From Sandaracinus amylolyticus (GTDB lineage: Bacteria > Myxococcota_A > Polyangia > Polyangiales > Sandaracinaceae): 64,000 nucleotides of DNA. Location: positions 9,548,001 to 9,612,000 of the forward strand of contig NZ_CP070225.1 in the NCBI RefSeq assembly GCF_021631985.1. Reading direction: 5' to 3'. The stretch's first letter is position 1. Each line of letters begins with the position of its first letter. The position numbers were made by a program, and so were the translations under genes. The notes under the pieces are model-generated. The model did not search any database, was not told the origin of the DNA, and was given only the letters and a program-made list of their open reading frames with translations. Below, piece by piece: positions 34,677 to 44,205 of this stretch.

Positions 34677-34719
34677 TTGCAGATGTTGCGATGGTCCGTC
34701 ATGTTACGGATCTCTGCAA
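34677..34719. promoter_or_regulatory. Nested inverted repeats in the crotonase/PaaX divergent promoter
   Basis: TTGCAGA (34677-34683) pairs with TCTGCAA (34713-34719). Inside it lies TCCGT-CATGTT-ACGGA (34695-34710). The interval is only 73 bp between divergent starts and is richer in A and T than its surroundings. It is a good candidate for PaaX autoregulation and control of the crotonase gene. Confidence 0.55.
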
Positions 34720-34729
34720 GAGTTGATGT

Positions 34730-35539
34730 GTGCGTGTATTGACGCCTCCGAACCCGCGTGACCTCATCCTGAAGCTGCTCCTCGGGGCGGAGGGCGCGTC
34801 GTTCTCCGCGCGCGATGCAGTCGCGGCGTGCGCGCTCTTCGGCATCCGCGAGAACAACGCGCGGGTCGCGCTGGTGCGGCTCTCGGCGACCGGGATGATC
34901 GAGGGCACCGGGCGCGGCGCGTACCGCATCGGGCCGAGCTCTTCGGATCTCGCCGAGGAGGTCCGGGCCTGGCGCACCGCCGAGTCTCGCGTCCGGAAAT
35001 GGAGCGGCGCGTGGCTGGTCGTGCACTCGGCCGCGCTCCTGCGGAGCGATCGCGCCGCGTGGAGGCGATGTGATCGCGCGCTGCGGATGCTCGGATTCCG
35101 CGAGCTCGAGAAGGACCTCTTCGTGCGCCCCGACAACCTGGCGGGCGGCGTGAAGTCGGTCCGGGCGCGGCTGCGCAAGCTCGGGCTCGCCGCCGACGCG
35201 CCGGTGTTCTCGGCCGACGAATTCGACGACGAGCTCGATGCACGGGCGCGCTCGCTCTGGAACGCCGATGCGCTCACCGAGTCGTACGCGCGGACGCGCC
35301 GCGAGCTCGAGCGCTGGCTCCATCGCATGCACACGCTCGATCCCGAGGTCGCGGCGCGCGAGTCGTTCCTCCTCGGCAGCGACGCGATCCGACAGCTCGT
35401 GTTCGATCCGCTGCTGCCCGACCCGCTGGTCGACGTGGACGAGCGGCGCGCGTTCGTCGACGTGGTGCTGCGCTTCGACGAGGCCGGACACGCGATCTGG
35501 CAGACCGTGCTCGGCGCATCGCCCAAGGAGATCCCATGA
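34730..35539 (+). CDS. PaaX-family transcriptional regulator
   Basis: The 269-residue protein, read from GTG, has an N-terminal winged helix (RDLILKLLLGAEGAS...RENNARVALVRLSATGMIEG) with the PaaX recognition helix and the GRGAYRIG wing. The PaaX central domain and C-terminal domain follow. In E. coli PaaX represses phenylacetate catabolism and senses phenylacetyl-CoA. Here the neighbours are a crotonase and a desaturase, so the ligand is more likely an acyl-CoA of lipid metabolism; that is inference. The stop overlaps the desaturase start (ATGA), so both are coupled. Confidence 0.9.
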   Translation: MRVLTPPNPRDLILKLLLGAEGASFSARDAVAACALFGIRENNARVALVRLSATGMIEGTGRGAYRIGPSSSDLAEEVRAWRTAESRVRKWSGAWLVVHSAALLRSDRAAWRRCDRALRMLGFRELEKDLFVRPDNLAGGVKSVRARLRKLGLAADAPVFSADEFDDELDARARSLWNADALTESYARTRRELERWLHRMHTLDPEVAARESFLLGSDAIRQLVFDPLLPDPLVDVDERRAFVDVVLRFDEAGHAIWQTVLGASPKEIP

Positions 35540-36579
35540 CGACGATCGACTCCGCGACTCCGTCCGAGATGCCGGCGAACACGATCAAGACCGTCGGGCG
35601 CATCTTCACGCGCGACGAGATCCGGATGTTGAACGAGTGTTCCAATACGATGGGGCTGCTCGCGGTGGGCTCGACCTGGGCGGTGATCGCCCTGACCTTC
35701 GCGGTGCTCGCGTGGGCCAGCACGCAGCCTGCGTGGATCGCGATCCCGACGTTCGCGCTCGGCCTCGTCGTGCTCGGCGGGCGTCACCTCGCGCTCGCGA
35801 TCCTGCACCACGACGCCGCACACCAATCGCTCTTCCGCTCGCGCTGGCTGAACGACTTCGTCGGTGACTGGCTCTGTGCGCGCCCGGTCTGGAACGACCT
35901 CGCGAAGTACCGCGCGCATCACTTCGTGCATCACCGCAAGACGAGCCAGCCCGAGGATCCCGATCTCTCGCTGATCGAGCCGTTCCCCACGACTCGCGCC
36001 TCGTTGATGCGCAAGCTCGCGCGCGATCTGGTCGGGCTCACCGGCCTCAAGTACCTGCTCGGCCGCGTGCTGATGGACGCGGGCGTCGTGCGGTGGACCG
36101 TCGCGAGCGACGTGGTCTGGCTGCCGCGCGAGGGCCGTCGCTGGTGGAGCTATCCGCTCGAGTTCGTGAAGAACGCCTGGGGGATGATGCTCACCAACGC
36201 GCTGCTCCTCGCCGCGTCCTGGGCGAGCGGGCACGCGTTGCTCTACGCGGTCTGGGTGCTCGCGTACCTCACGCCGTATCCGCTCTTCCTGCGCATCCGC
36301 TCGCTGGCCGAGCACGCGTGCACCGAGCGGAGCACCGACATGTTCGCGAACACCCGCACCACGCGCGCCGGCTGGCTCGCGCGGATGACGGTCGCGCCGA
36401 TCCGCGTGAACTACCACCTCGAGCACCACGTGCTGCCGGGCGTGCCGTTCTTCCGGCTGCCGCTCTTGCATCGCATGCTGCGCGAGCGGCGCGTGGTCGC
36501 CGACCCGCCGGGCTATCTCGACGTGCTCCGGATCGTGTCGTCGGGCGCGCCGCGCGATGCGAGCACGGCGCGCCCCTGA
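35536..36579 (+). CDS. Membrane fatty acid desaturase
   Basis: The 347-residue di-iron desaturase has the three His boxes: HHDAAH (about 91-96), HFVHH (about 132-136) and HLEHH (about 294-298). Four membrane helices lie around 45-85 and 215-250. The spacing fits the fatty-acid desaturase/carotene ketolase superfamily, so the substrate could be a phospholipid acyl chain or another lipid. Translational coupling to the PaaX-type regulator suggests direct acyl-CoA responsive control. The gene converges tail to tail with the DUF3857 gene 7 bp away. Confidence 0.9.
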   Translation: MTTIDSATPSEMPANTIKTVGRIFTRDEIRMLNECSNTMGLLAVGSTWAVIALTFAVLAWASTQPAWIAIPTFALGLVVLGGRHLALAILHHDAAHQSLFRSRWLNDFVGDWLCARPVWNDLAKYRAHHFVHHRKTSQPEDPDLSLIEPFPTTRASLMRKLARDLVGLTGLKYLLGRVLMDAGVVRWTVASDVVWLPREGRRWWSYPLEFVKNAWGMMLTNALLLAASWASGHALLYAVWVLAYLTPYPLFLRIRSLAEHACTERSTDMFANTRTTRAGWLARMTVAPIRVNYHLEHHVLPGVPFFRLPLLHRMLRERRVVADPPGYLDVLRIVSSGAPRDASTARP

Positions 36580-36586
36580 TCGACGA

Positions 36587-39500
36587 TCACATCCCGACGC
36601 GCAGCTCGATCGCCTCGGCCTCGTCGTACGCGCGGGCGAACCGCGCGAGCTCCGGGTACTGCTCCGGCGTCACGCGGGCGCGCGGCAGGCGCACCCGACG
36701 CTCGACGGTCACGACGTTGCCCTGGGCGCTCGCCCGCCACGTCGCCTGCATGCCCGAGGGACCGCCCATCGTGCGCTCGTCGGGCAGCACCGGCGCCTGC
36801 GCGCCCTCAGGGAGGTGCACCCGCATCGTCACGTCGCGCGCGCCGCCGGGCATCACCTGCGTCGTCGCGCGTCGCGCGAGCGGCGCGTAGCTGCTCGCGA
36901 GCTCGAGCGAGTAGAGCTGCGGCACGAGGTGCGCGTCGCCGGTGAGCCGCCCGAGGCGGGCGACGTCGAACGCGTAGTGCAGCACCAGCGGCTGCTCCGC
37001 GTCCTCGCGCCCGGTGATGCGCAGCTCGGTCATGCGCGCGCCGCCCGCGATGCGCGCGACGTACTGGCGCTCGAAGATCTCCTCGAGGTGCGCCGCGGGC
37101 ACGCCCTCGAGCTGGTTGCGCCACGCCACCGCCGCCGCGCCGCGGAACGTCTCGACGACCTCCACGTGCGCGCCGCCCTCGCCGTCGAGCCGCACGTCGA
37201 GCTCGATGTTCGTCAGGTCGCTCTCGATGCCGGGATCGCCGACCGTCGTGCGCTCGCCGCGCTCGTCCAGCACCAGCGCCTGCTGGCCGCGGATCATCGG
37301 CTCGAGCGGGAGGAACCCGAAGGGCGCGCCGCGCGCGCCGGGCCAGAGCCAGTTCGGGCCCGACGATCCCTGCATCCGCACGACGAGGAACGCGTAGGTC
37401 TCGTCGTCCGCGACATCGCTCTGGGTCGCATCGCCCGCGAAGCTGCGCGCGAGCGCGAGGTCCGCGTCGATGCCCGCGATGTGCAGCAGATAGAGCAGCA
37501 CGCGCGAGCGGTTGCCGGTGCGCGCGTGCACCATCGTCGCCGCCTGACCGAAGGGATCGTTGGTGTCCTCGACGTTCGTGAGGACCCACTGGTAGATGCG
37601 GCGCGCGCGCTGCTCGGGCGACGCATTGCCGTCCTGGCCGACGATCTCGCGCACCAGGCGCACGTGCGCGGGGTCGCGCACCTCGCGGTCCGCGAGCACG
37701 TCGCGCAGGCTCTCGACGTACGCGGGCCACGTCGCGTTGTGGGCCCAGAGGATCGACGGCAGGTACTCGCGCGCCGCGACCGCGCCGGGCTCCTGGGTGT
37801 GCGGGCGGCTCTCGCGCACGCGCCAGCGGCGCACGCGGAGGCCGTCCTCGGTCGTCGTCTCGGTCTCGGGCGCGGGGCCGCGCGGATCGACCTCGAGCTC
37901 CATCGCGAGCGGCGAGATCACCGTGAGCTCGCTGCGATCGAAGGGCACCTCGAACGACGCGAAGTAGAAGCGATCGCCGAGCGCGCCGTTGGGGAACCCG
38001 CCGGGCGCGGGCGAGGCGCGCAGGTACTCGTACTCGACGTAGTCGCCCACCGCGAGGTTGGGCATCGAGATCGTGTCCTTGCCCTGGATCTCGTCGGGCT
38101 CGAGGCGGCGACCGTCGGCCTTGATGGTCCGCAGCGTGAGCAGCTGCGCGTCCTCGGGCGGGCTGAACTCGCCCTCGTCGTCGACCGCTTCTTCGCTCTG
38201 CACGCGCACGATCTGGTGCGTGAGCTCGAGCTGCGAGCCGTCGTCGAACACGCGCACGACGGTGTAGTCGAGCACGAGCACCTTCGGTCCGTCGTAGCTG
38301 TGGCCCGACGCCTCGTACTCGCGGATCACGCGCGCGCCGTCCTGACGGAACGCCTCGATCGGGCTCGCGCCGCCGATCGCGCGCAGGATGCGACGCAGGT
38401 CGCCCATCGACTCCGGCTCTTCGCGCAGCGCGGCCTCGATGCGCTGGTGCGCGGCCTGGGCATCGCCCGCCGCGAGCATGCGATCGGCCTGCATCATCAC
38501 CACCGCTTCGGCGCGCGGGCGCAGCTCCGCGAGCTCGGTGAGCAGGCGCGCGACCGCGGCGTCGTCACCGCGCTGGCGCGCGAGCGTGAGCTCCGCGTCG
38601 GCGGTCTGATAGCGGCTCGACTGGGGCTCCAGCGACGCGATGCGCGCGACCTCTCGCTGCGCGTCCTCCCAGCGGCGCTGACGCACCGCGTGCTGCAGGC
38701 GCGCGTCGCTGCGCGCGTCGCACGCGACGAGCGCCTCCGAGAGCTCGCCGACCTCGCTGCTGCGACCACGACGGAGCGCGGCGTTGAGCGCGGCGCGGCG
38801 CGGACGGCACGCCGTCGGCGCGACCTGACGCGCGAGGGTGATCGCCGCGTCGGTCTGCGCCTCCCAGCCGCGCGCCTCGAGCACGTCGATCAGCGTCAGC
38901 GGCAACACGAGCACCTCGGGCCACTGCTGGATCGCGTCGCGCAGCATGCGGATCTTCGTGAGCTCGTCGGGCTCGAGGTTCGCGAGCTGCATCCGCGGGT
39001 ACCACGCGCGCGGATCGCGCTCCGCGGCGAGCGTGAGCAGGCGACGACCTTCGTCGGCCGCGACCTGCTGGCCGGTGAGCGGATCCGAGAGCGCGACGAT
39101 GCTGCCGAGCACCAGCATCGCGCCGGTGGCCTGATCGTCGCGCAGGTGGGGCGCGAGGGTCTCGCGCGCGCCGACGAAGTCCGCGCGCGCGATCGCACGC
39201 GCTGCGCGCAGCGCGACGCCGAGCGGGCGATCGGCCGCGGGCGCCTCGTCGCCGAAGTCGTCGCCGAACGTCGACGCCGGGAGCACCGAGAGCACGAGCA
39301 GCGGGTTCGGATGACGCGTGGCCGTCTTCACCATCACGCGGTGCGTGCCCGCGGTGAGCTGCACCGGGTGATAGGTGATGCGCGAGATCATCTCGCTGCG
39401 GCGATCGATGCGCGTCACGCGCGCGTCGTCGACGGTGAGCTCGACCGAGTTCGGGCTCTCGAGGCGGACGAGGTACTCACCCGCCGCGGGCACCGTGATC

Positions 39501-40288
39501 TCGGTCTCCGCGTAGGTCGTGCCCGGCCCCGCGACCGGACCGTTGCCGAGGTGCAGCGAGCACGCGCGCGGATCGAGCGCGCGCGTCGGGCGCGTGCCGC
39601 GTCCCGGCCCGAGATCGTAGGTCTCGGCGAGCGGTCCCGGCTCCTCGGGCGCGAGCTGCTGGTCGAACCCGAGCAGGTGCCGCGGACCGAAGGGCCCCGC
39701 GACGCGCCAGCTGCTCGAGCAGCCCTGCGCGGTCGAGATCGCGCGCACCGCGTCGAGGTTCCCGTCGCGGTAAGCGAGCTCCGAGAGCGCCGACCCGATC
39801 CCGTGGCGCGCCGAAGGACCGATCGCGCCGGGCTCGGCGTGGATCGGGGTCAGCGCGTCGCGCACCCGGCGCGCGTAGTCGGGCACCGCGTCGTCGAACT
39901 CGAGGACGAACGCCACCGAGACCTCGGCGAGCGAGGCCGCGAGCGGCGTGCGACCGGCGCGCGCGAGCGCGATCGTGCGCAAGTGCGCGTCGAGCGACTC
40001 GTCGAGATCACCGTGGAGCTGGCGCTCCATCGCGTGCAGGAACTCGATCTCCGCGCTCTCGGGGTCGAGCTGGCGCGCCCGCGCGATCGCGCGCTCCGCG
40101 GCCTCGCCGTCACCGCCCGCCATGAAGAGCTCGGCCTCCGCCCACGCCGCCTGCGCGGCGGGATCGTTCGGACGCTCCTCGGCGCGACGACGGATCGCGT
40201 CGATGCCCTCGTTCTGCCCGGCATGCTGCGCGCCGCCGCACGCGACGATCAGCAGCGCGGCAACGGCCATCCAAGCCCGACGCATCAT
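36587..40288 (-). CDS. DUF3857/TPR lipoprotein with a transglutaminase-like domain lacking the catalytic Cys
   Basis: The 1233-residue protein starts at the first of two adjacent ATGs, which overlap the upstream stop. It has a lipoprotein signal (AVAALLIVACGG) and TPR-like helices (about 25-110 and 380-590). A PA14-like beta segment, a DUF3857 domain (about 700-850) and a transglutaminase-like region complete it. In the paralogue upstream the active-site segment is GFGDCKDKASLIYTML; here the aligned segment is ARTGNRSRVLLYLLHIAG, with no Cys. It is therefore probably a binding or scaffold protein rather than an enzyme. The gene is coupled to its paralogue. Confidence 0.85.
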   Translation of the reverse strand: MMRRAWMAVAALLIVACGGAQHAGQNEGIDAIRRRAEERPNDPAAQAAWAEAELFMAGGDGEAAERAIARARQLDPESAEIEFLHAMERQLHGDLDESLDAHLRTIALARAGRTPLAASLAEVSVAFVLEFDDAVPDYARRVRDALTPIHAEPGAIGPSARHGIGSALSELAYRDGNLDAVRAISTAQGCSSSWRVAGPFGPRHLLGFDQQLAPEEPGPLAETYDLGPGRGTRPTRALDPRACSLHLGNGPVAGPGTTYAETEITVPAAGEYLVRLESPNSVELTVDDARVTRIDRRSEMISRITYHPVQLTAGTHRVMVKTATRHPNPLLVLSVLPASTFGDDFGDEAPAADRPLGVALRAARAIARADFVGARETLAPHLRDDQATGAMLVLGSIVALSDPLTGQQVAADEGRRLLTLAAERDPRAWYPRMQLANLEPDELTKIRMLRDAIQQWPEVLVLPLTLIDVLEARGWEAQTDAAITLARQVAPTACRPRRAALNAALRRGRSSEVGELSEALVACDARSDARLQHAVRQRRWEDAQREVARIASLEPQSSRYQTADAELTLARQRGDDAAVARLLTELAELRPRAEAVVMMQADRMLAAGDAQAAHQRIEAALREEPESMGDLRRILRAIGGASPIEAFRQDGARVIREYEASGHSYDGPKVLVLDYTVVRVFDDGSQLELTHQIVRVQSEEAVDDEGEFSPPEDAQLLTLRTIKADGRRLEPDEIQGKDTISMPNLAVGDYVEYEYLRASPAPGGFPNGALGDRFYFASFEVPFDRSELTVISPLAMELEVDPRGPAPETETTTEDGLRVRRWRVRESRPHTQEPGAVAAREYLPSILWAHNATWPAYVESLRDVLADREVRDPAHVRLVREIVGQDGNASPEQRARRIYQWVLTNVEDTNDPFGQAATMVHARTGNRSRVLLYLLHIAGIDADLALARSFAGDATQSDVADDETYAFLVVRMQGSSGPNWLWPGARGAPFGFLPLEPMIRGQQALVLDERGERTTVGDPGIESDLTNIELDVRLDGEGGAHVEVVETFRGAAAVAWRNQLEGVPAAHLEEIFERQYVARIAGGARMTELRITGREDAEQPLVLHYAFDVARLGRLTGDAHLVPQLYSLELASSYAPLARRATTQVMPGGARDVTMRVHLPEGAQAPVLPDERTMGGPSGMQATWRASAQGNVVTVERRVRLPRARVTPEQYPELARFARAYDEAEAIELRVGM

Positions 40289-43200
40289 CGACGCCCCCCG
40301 ATCGCGATCCGCTGCCGAAGGATCAAGTCCGCCTGCTCCACCCATCGCCGGAACGCCTCGTACTCTTCGGGCGCGATGCGATCGCGCGTCAGCGCCATCT
40401 CGGTGCGCGCGACGATCTCGCGCTCGCTCTGCTCGAAGCGCAGCGAGAGGCGCCCGTACTCCGAGCTGACCTCGCCGCCCTCCGGCACGTGCAGCACGCG
40501 CATGCCCTGGGGCACGCGGATGCGACGCTCTTCGACGTAGCGAGTCGTGCCGCGCAGATCGAGCGGATGACGGCGCGTCGCCGAGCGCGCGAGGCTGCGC
40601 GTCAGATCGTCGAGCACCGTCGCCTGCACCCGCAGCCCGTCGGCGTCGGCGACCGCGAGGCGCGGCACGTCCGCGGTGTAGCGGATGCGGATCGGCTCCT
40701 CGTAGTTGGTCAGCCCGGCGAACTCCTGGGTGCGCAGCTCGATGCCGGGGAAGAGCCCGCGCAGCGCACGCTCGAAGCGCTCGCGACGCGTCCCTTCCGC
40801 CTGATAGGTCACGCGATAGCCGGGCGCCTCCGAGCCGCGCACCTGCTCCGTCACCTCGATGCGCCCGGTGCCGTCGTTCTGCAGATCGATCGCGATCTGT
40901 CGCGAGCGCTCGTTCTGCTCCGCGGGCAGCACCGGCGTGCGGCGCAGCTCCGCGCCGTCGGGCCCGACGATCAGCACCGTCACGCCCTGATCCATCTGCG
41001 GGAACTCGTTCGTGCCGCTGTACTCGGCCGTTCCGTCGAGGAACAGGTCGAGCTCGGGCACGTACGCGATCGCGTGATCGAACACCGAGAGCGACGCCGG
41101 CAGGTCGGTGATCGCGCCGTTGTTGCGGGTGCGCACCAGCACGATGCGCGCGTCGATCCCGGCCTCGCGCAGCATCGTGTAGATGAGCGACGCCTTGTCC
41201 TTGCAGTCGCCGAACCCGCGCTGGACGATCTGCGGGACGCGATACGGCAGGAACCCGTGGATGCCGAACTCGAGGCCCACGTAGCGCGTGTTCTGGATCA
41301 CCCAGCCGTAGATGCGCTGCACCTTGGTGCGGGTGTCCGGCGCGTCGCGCACCAGGTCCGCGACCACCCGGCGCAGGTTCTCGTCGGCGTAGAGCTGATC
41401 GCGGATCAGCCCCCAGTACCAGCGGCCGACGTCCTCCCACGTGCGGTAGGTCGACACGTGCAGGTAGGGCGCGACCTCGGTCATGCCCGGCATGTTGTCC
41501 TCGCTCTGGATCGCGGGGACGTCGGTCGCGACGAAGCGATCGATGCGGCGACCTTCCTCGACGCGCTGCTCGTGCTGCAGGCCCGGCAGGCGCGGCTCGT
41601 TGAAGTGGAACTGCCGCGACGCCGGCGTCATCAGCACGTACTCGATGCGCGCGTTGGGCACCGGCCCCGCGAAGTACGTGAGGTCGCCGTAGTAGTCGTC
41701 GAACTGGTTGCGCTCCGCGACGTCGTCGATGCGCCAGCGCAGCTCCACCACGTCGCCGGGCTCGAGATCCGGGAACACCACGACGAGCGCGCGGGTGTCG
41801 TACCAGATGCGGTACCAGGGCTCGCCGAGCTGCTGCTCGAACGTCTGCATCGCCTCGAGCCGCTGCCCGCCGCGATAGACGCGCGCCGCGCGGATGGTCA
41901 CGCGCTGCACGTCGGGATCGAACTGGATCGGGAACGTGCGCCAGTCGCGCGCCCCTTCGTCGTCCGCGATCTGCACCGCGAGCTGGCGGAAGCTCGTGCC
42001 GAGGCCGCTCTCGAACACGGTGTTGACCGTCAGGTTCTGCAGCACCCGCGCGGGATAACCCGACTCCTCGCGCACCCTCGCGAGGATGTCGCGCTCGCTG
42101 GCCGCGAACGCCTCGTCGGCGCGCTGCGACTCGGGCGCCATCGTCTCCAGCAGCTCGCGCGTCTCGGCGTCCTGGGGGCGCAGCGCGAGCGCCTCGCGCA
42201 GCATCGTGGCGGCGACGTCCTGTTGTCCGCCGCGCAGCAGCGCGCGCCCGTACGCGACGCGCGCATCGGCGTCCTCGGGCGCGAGATCGAGCGCGGCGCG
42301 GTACGCGCCCATCATCTCCGCTTCGTCGCCCAGGGCGTCGAGCACCTCGGCGACCGCGACGTAGGTCGTGACCGAGTCCGCGCCGAGCCGGCGATACACC
42401 TCGAGGTGACGCATCACCTCGTCGCGCTCCCCGCGCTGCAGCGCGTCCGCGATCAGCGCGCGACGGTTGCCGAGATCGTCCCAGCGCAGCTGCGCGAGCT
42501 CGGCGCGCATCGCCACCGCGTCGTCGCGACGCTCGGTCGCGCCCGCCGCCGAGATCCGCATCGCGAGCCAGCGCGGCGTGCCCGGTGCGAGCGCCGCCGC
42601 ACGGTTCACCACCGTGCGCGCGCTCTCGGGCAGGCCCATCGACATCAGGAGCTCGGCGCGCAGCGACACGCCGTCCATCCACTCGAGCGTGCCCTCGGGG
42701 ATGCGATCGAGGATCGGCAGCGCGGCCTCGGGCGAAGGGCCCGTGCTGGCGAGGCGCGCCTGCGCGAGCAGCACCCGCGGATCGGCGGGCGCGACCTGCG
42801 CCGCGCGATCGAGGAAGCGCATCGCCTCGCCGCGCTCGTCCGCGAGCTGCGCGGCGAGCACGAGGTGCGGCGCGATCGGCTGCATCTGCGCGGCACGCGC
42901 CGCGAGCTGCTTCGCGCGCTGCTCCGCGGGATCGTCCGCGCCGGTGAACGCGAGGAAGCGCGCGAGATCGAAGATCGCCGACGCGCTCGCGCGCTCACCG
43001 CTCGCCGCGCGCTCCAGCGCCGTGAGCGGCGCCTCGGGGGGATTCGGCAGGCGCACGCCCGACGCGTGCCCGCTCGGCAGCGACGACGAGGTCGGCATCG
43101 TCGCGCTGCGCACGCCGCGCGCCGGCGCGCCGGTCGCGTCACCGAGCCGCGCGAAGAAGCCCCACGTCGTGCTGGTCACGCACGCCTTCACCAGCAGCAC

Positions 43201-43992
43201 GTTCTCGCCCTGGTGGGCGCCGACCATCGCGACCGCGCGATCGGGATCGGGCTGGCGATACGCAGCGTCCTCGATCACGCGCTCGCCGTTCCACCACGCG
43301 CGCACCGCGCCGCCGCCGCCGAGCCACAGCGAGAGCGGCTGCGCGCGATCGCTCGTGACGATGGTGCGCGCGTAGCCGCACACGTTCGTGTCGGGCCGAT
43401 AGACCGCGTCGAACGAGACGTACCCGTACTGCGAGACGTCGGGGAAATCGCGCCAGTCGACCGAGCGCACGCGGCCCTCGAAGGGACCGGCGTCGGGGGT
43501 CGTCTCCGGCGCGTCCGCCCGGGCGAAGCCGGCCTTGCCCTCGTTGTCGAAGGGCCCGACCACGCGCCAGTTGCGCAGGTACCCGAGCTCGTCGAACGCG
43601 CGCCGCGACGCATCGGGATCGCCCATCCGCGTGCGGGCCCGCGCGAGCATCTGTGCTGCGTATTGCCTCACCGCGCCGTTCAGCCGGCGGTCCGCGACGA
43701 TGCGCTCCAGCGACGCGACGGTCGTCGCGGGCGGAACGTCGTTCCACATCCGCCACAGCTCGATCAGCGGGAGGATCGCGCGCGACGAGCGCCCCGCGCG
43801 CCCGATCTCGGCGACCAGCTCGCGGTGTCGCGCCTCGTAGGGACGTGCGCTGCCGGTGGTGGTCGCGCTCGCCGTCGCGCGACGCTGAGCGTCCGCGTGC
43901 GGCGCATGGATCGAAGCAGCGAGGGACAGCGCGAGGCCCAGCGCGGCCGCGCTGCGGTGGCGCGTGCGCGCGAGGAGGGTGCGATCGTGCAA
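40285..43992 (-). CDS. DUF3857 domain-containing transglutaminase-like protein with TPR repeats
   Basis: The 1235-residue protein has a Sec signal (LGLALSLAASIHAPHADAQ). An N-terminal helical region and PA14-like domain (about 135-280) are followed by TPR repeats (about 340-620). DUF3857 (about 660-830) leads to a transglutaminase core with Cys930 in FGDCKDKAS, His in FDHAIAYV and Asp in DLFLDGTAEY, an intact triad. The C-terminal DUF3858-like beta region ends it. Such proteins are periplasmic or surface proteins of unknown substrate in myxobacteria and Bacteroidetes. It overlaps the downstream paralogue by 4 bp, pointing to joint expression. Confidence 0.9.
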   Translation of the reverse strand: MHDRTLLARTRHRSAAALGLALSLAASIHAPHADAQRRATASATTTGSARPYEARHRELVAEIGRAGRSSRAILPLIELWRMWNDVPPATTVASLERIVADRRLNGAVRQYAAQMLARARTRMGDPDASRRAFDELGYLRNWRVVGPFDNEGKAGFARADAPETTPDAGPFEGRVRSVDWRDFPDVSQYGYVSFDAVYRPDTNVCGYARTIVTSDRAQPLSLWLGGGGAVRAWWNGERVIEDAAYRQPDPDRAVAMVGAHQGENVLLVKACVTSTTWGFFARLGDATGAPARGVRSATMPTSSSLPSGHASGVRLPNPPEAPLTALERAASGERASASAIFDLARFLAFTGADDPAEQRAKQLAARAAQMQPIAPHLVLAAQLADERGEAMRFLDRAAQVAPADPRVLLAQARLASTGPSPEAALPILDRIPEGTLEWMDGVSLRAELLMSMGLPESARTVVNRAAALAPGTPRWLAMRISAAGATERRDDAVAMRAELAQLRWDDLGNRRALIADALQRGERDEVMRHLEVYRRLGADSVTTYVAVAEVLDALGDEAEMMGAYRAALDLAPEDADARVAYGRALLRGGQQDVAATMLREALALRPQDAETRELLETMAPESQRADEAFAASERDILARVREESGYPARVLQNLTVNTVFESGLGTSFRQLAVQIADDEGARDWRTFPIQFDPDVQRVTIRAARVYRGGQRLEAMQTFEQQLGEPWYRIWYDTRALVVVFPDLEPGDVVELRWRIDDVAERNQFDDYYGDLTYFAGPVPNARIEYVLMTPASRQFHFNEPRLPGLQHEQRVEEGRRIDRFVATDVPAIQSEDNMPGMTEVAPYLHVSTYRTWEDVGRWYWGLIRDQLYADENLRRVVADLVRDAPDTRTKVQRIYGWVIQNTRYVGLEFGIHGFLPYRVPQIVQRGFGDCKDKASLIYTMLREAGIDARIVLVRTRNNGAITDLPASLSVFDHAIAYVPELDLFLDGTAEYSGTNEFPQMDQGVTVLIVGPDGAELRRTPVLPAEQNERSRQIAIDLQNDGTGRIEVTEQVRGSEAPGYRVTYQAEGTRRERFERALRGLFPGIELRTQEFAGLTNYEEPIRIRYTADVPRLAVADADGLRVQATVLDDLTRSLARSATRRHPLDLRGTTRYVEERRIRVPQGMRVLHVPEGGEVSSEYGRLSLRFEQSEREIVARTEMALTRDRIAPEEYEAFRRWVEQADLILRQRIAIGGRR

Positions 43993-44205
43993 ACGAGTCC
44001 TCCGGCGAAGAGCCAGGAAACAGCGAAGACGACGACGGGATCGATGGGACCCCGCCGATCCGGGCGACCTTAGTGGGCGGTGAAACGCTGGACAAGCGCG
44101 GTCCCGGGGATGTTCCCGGTGTGTCCCTGCGCGGAAGGGGCGTGGCCGCGGGAAGATCCGGAACAGCGGCGGCGGAGAGAGTTCCGGCTATATTGCCGCG
44201 CTCTC

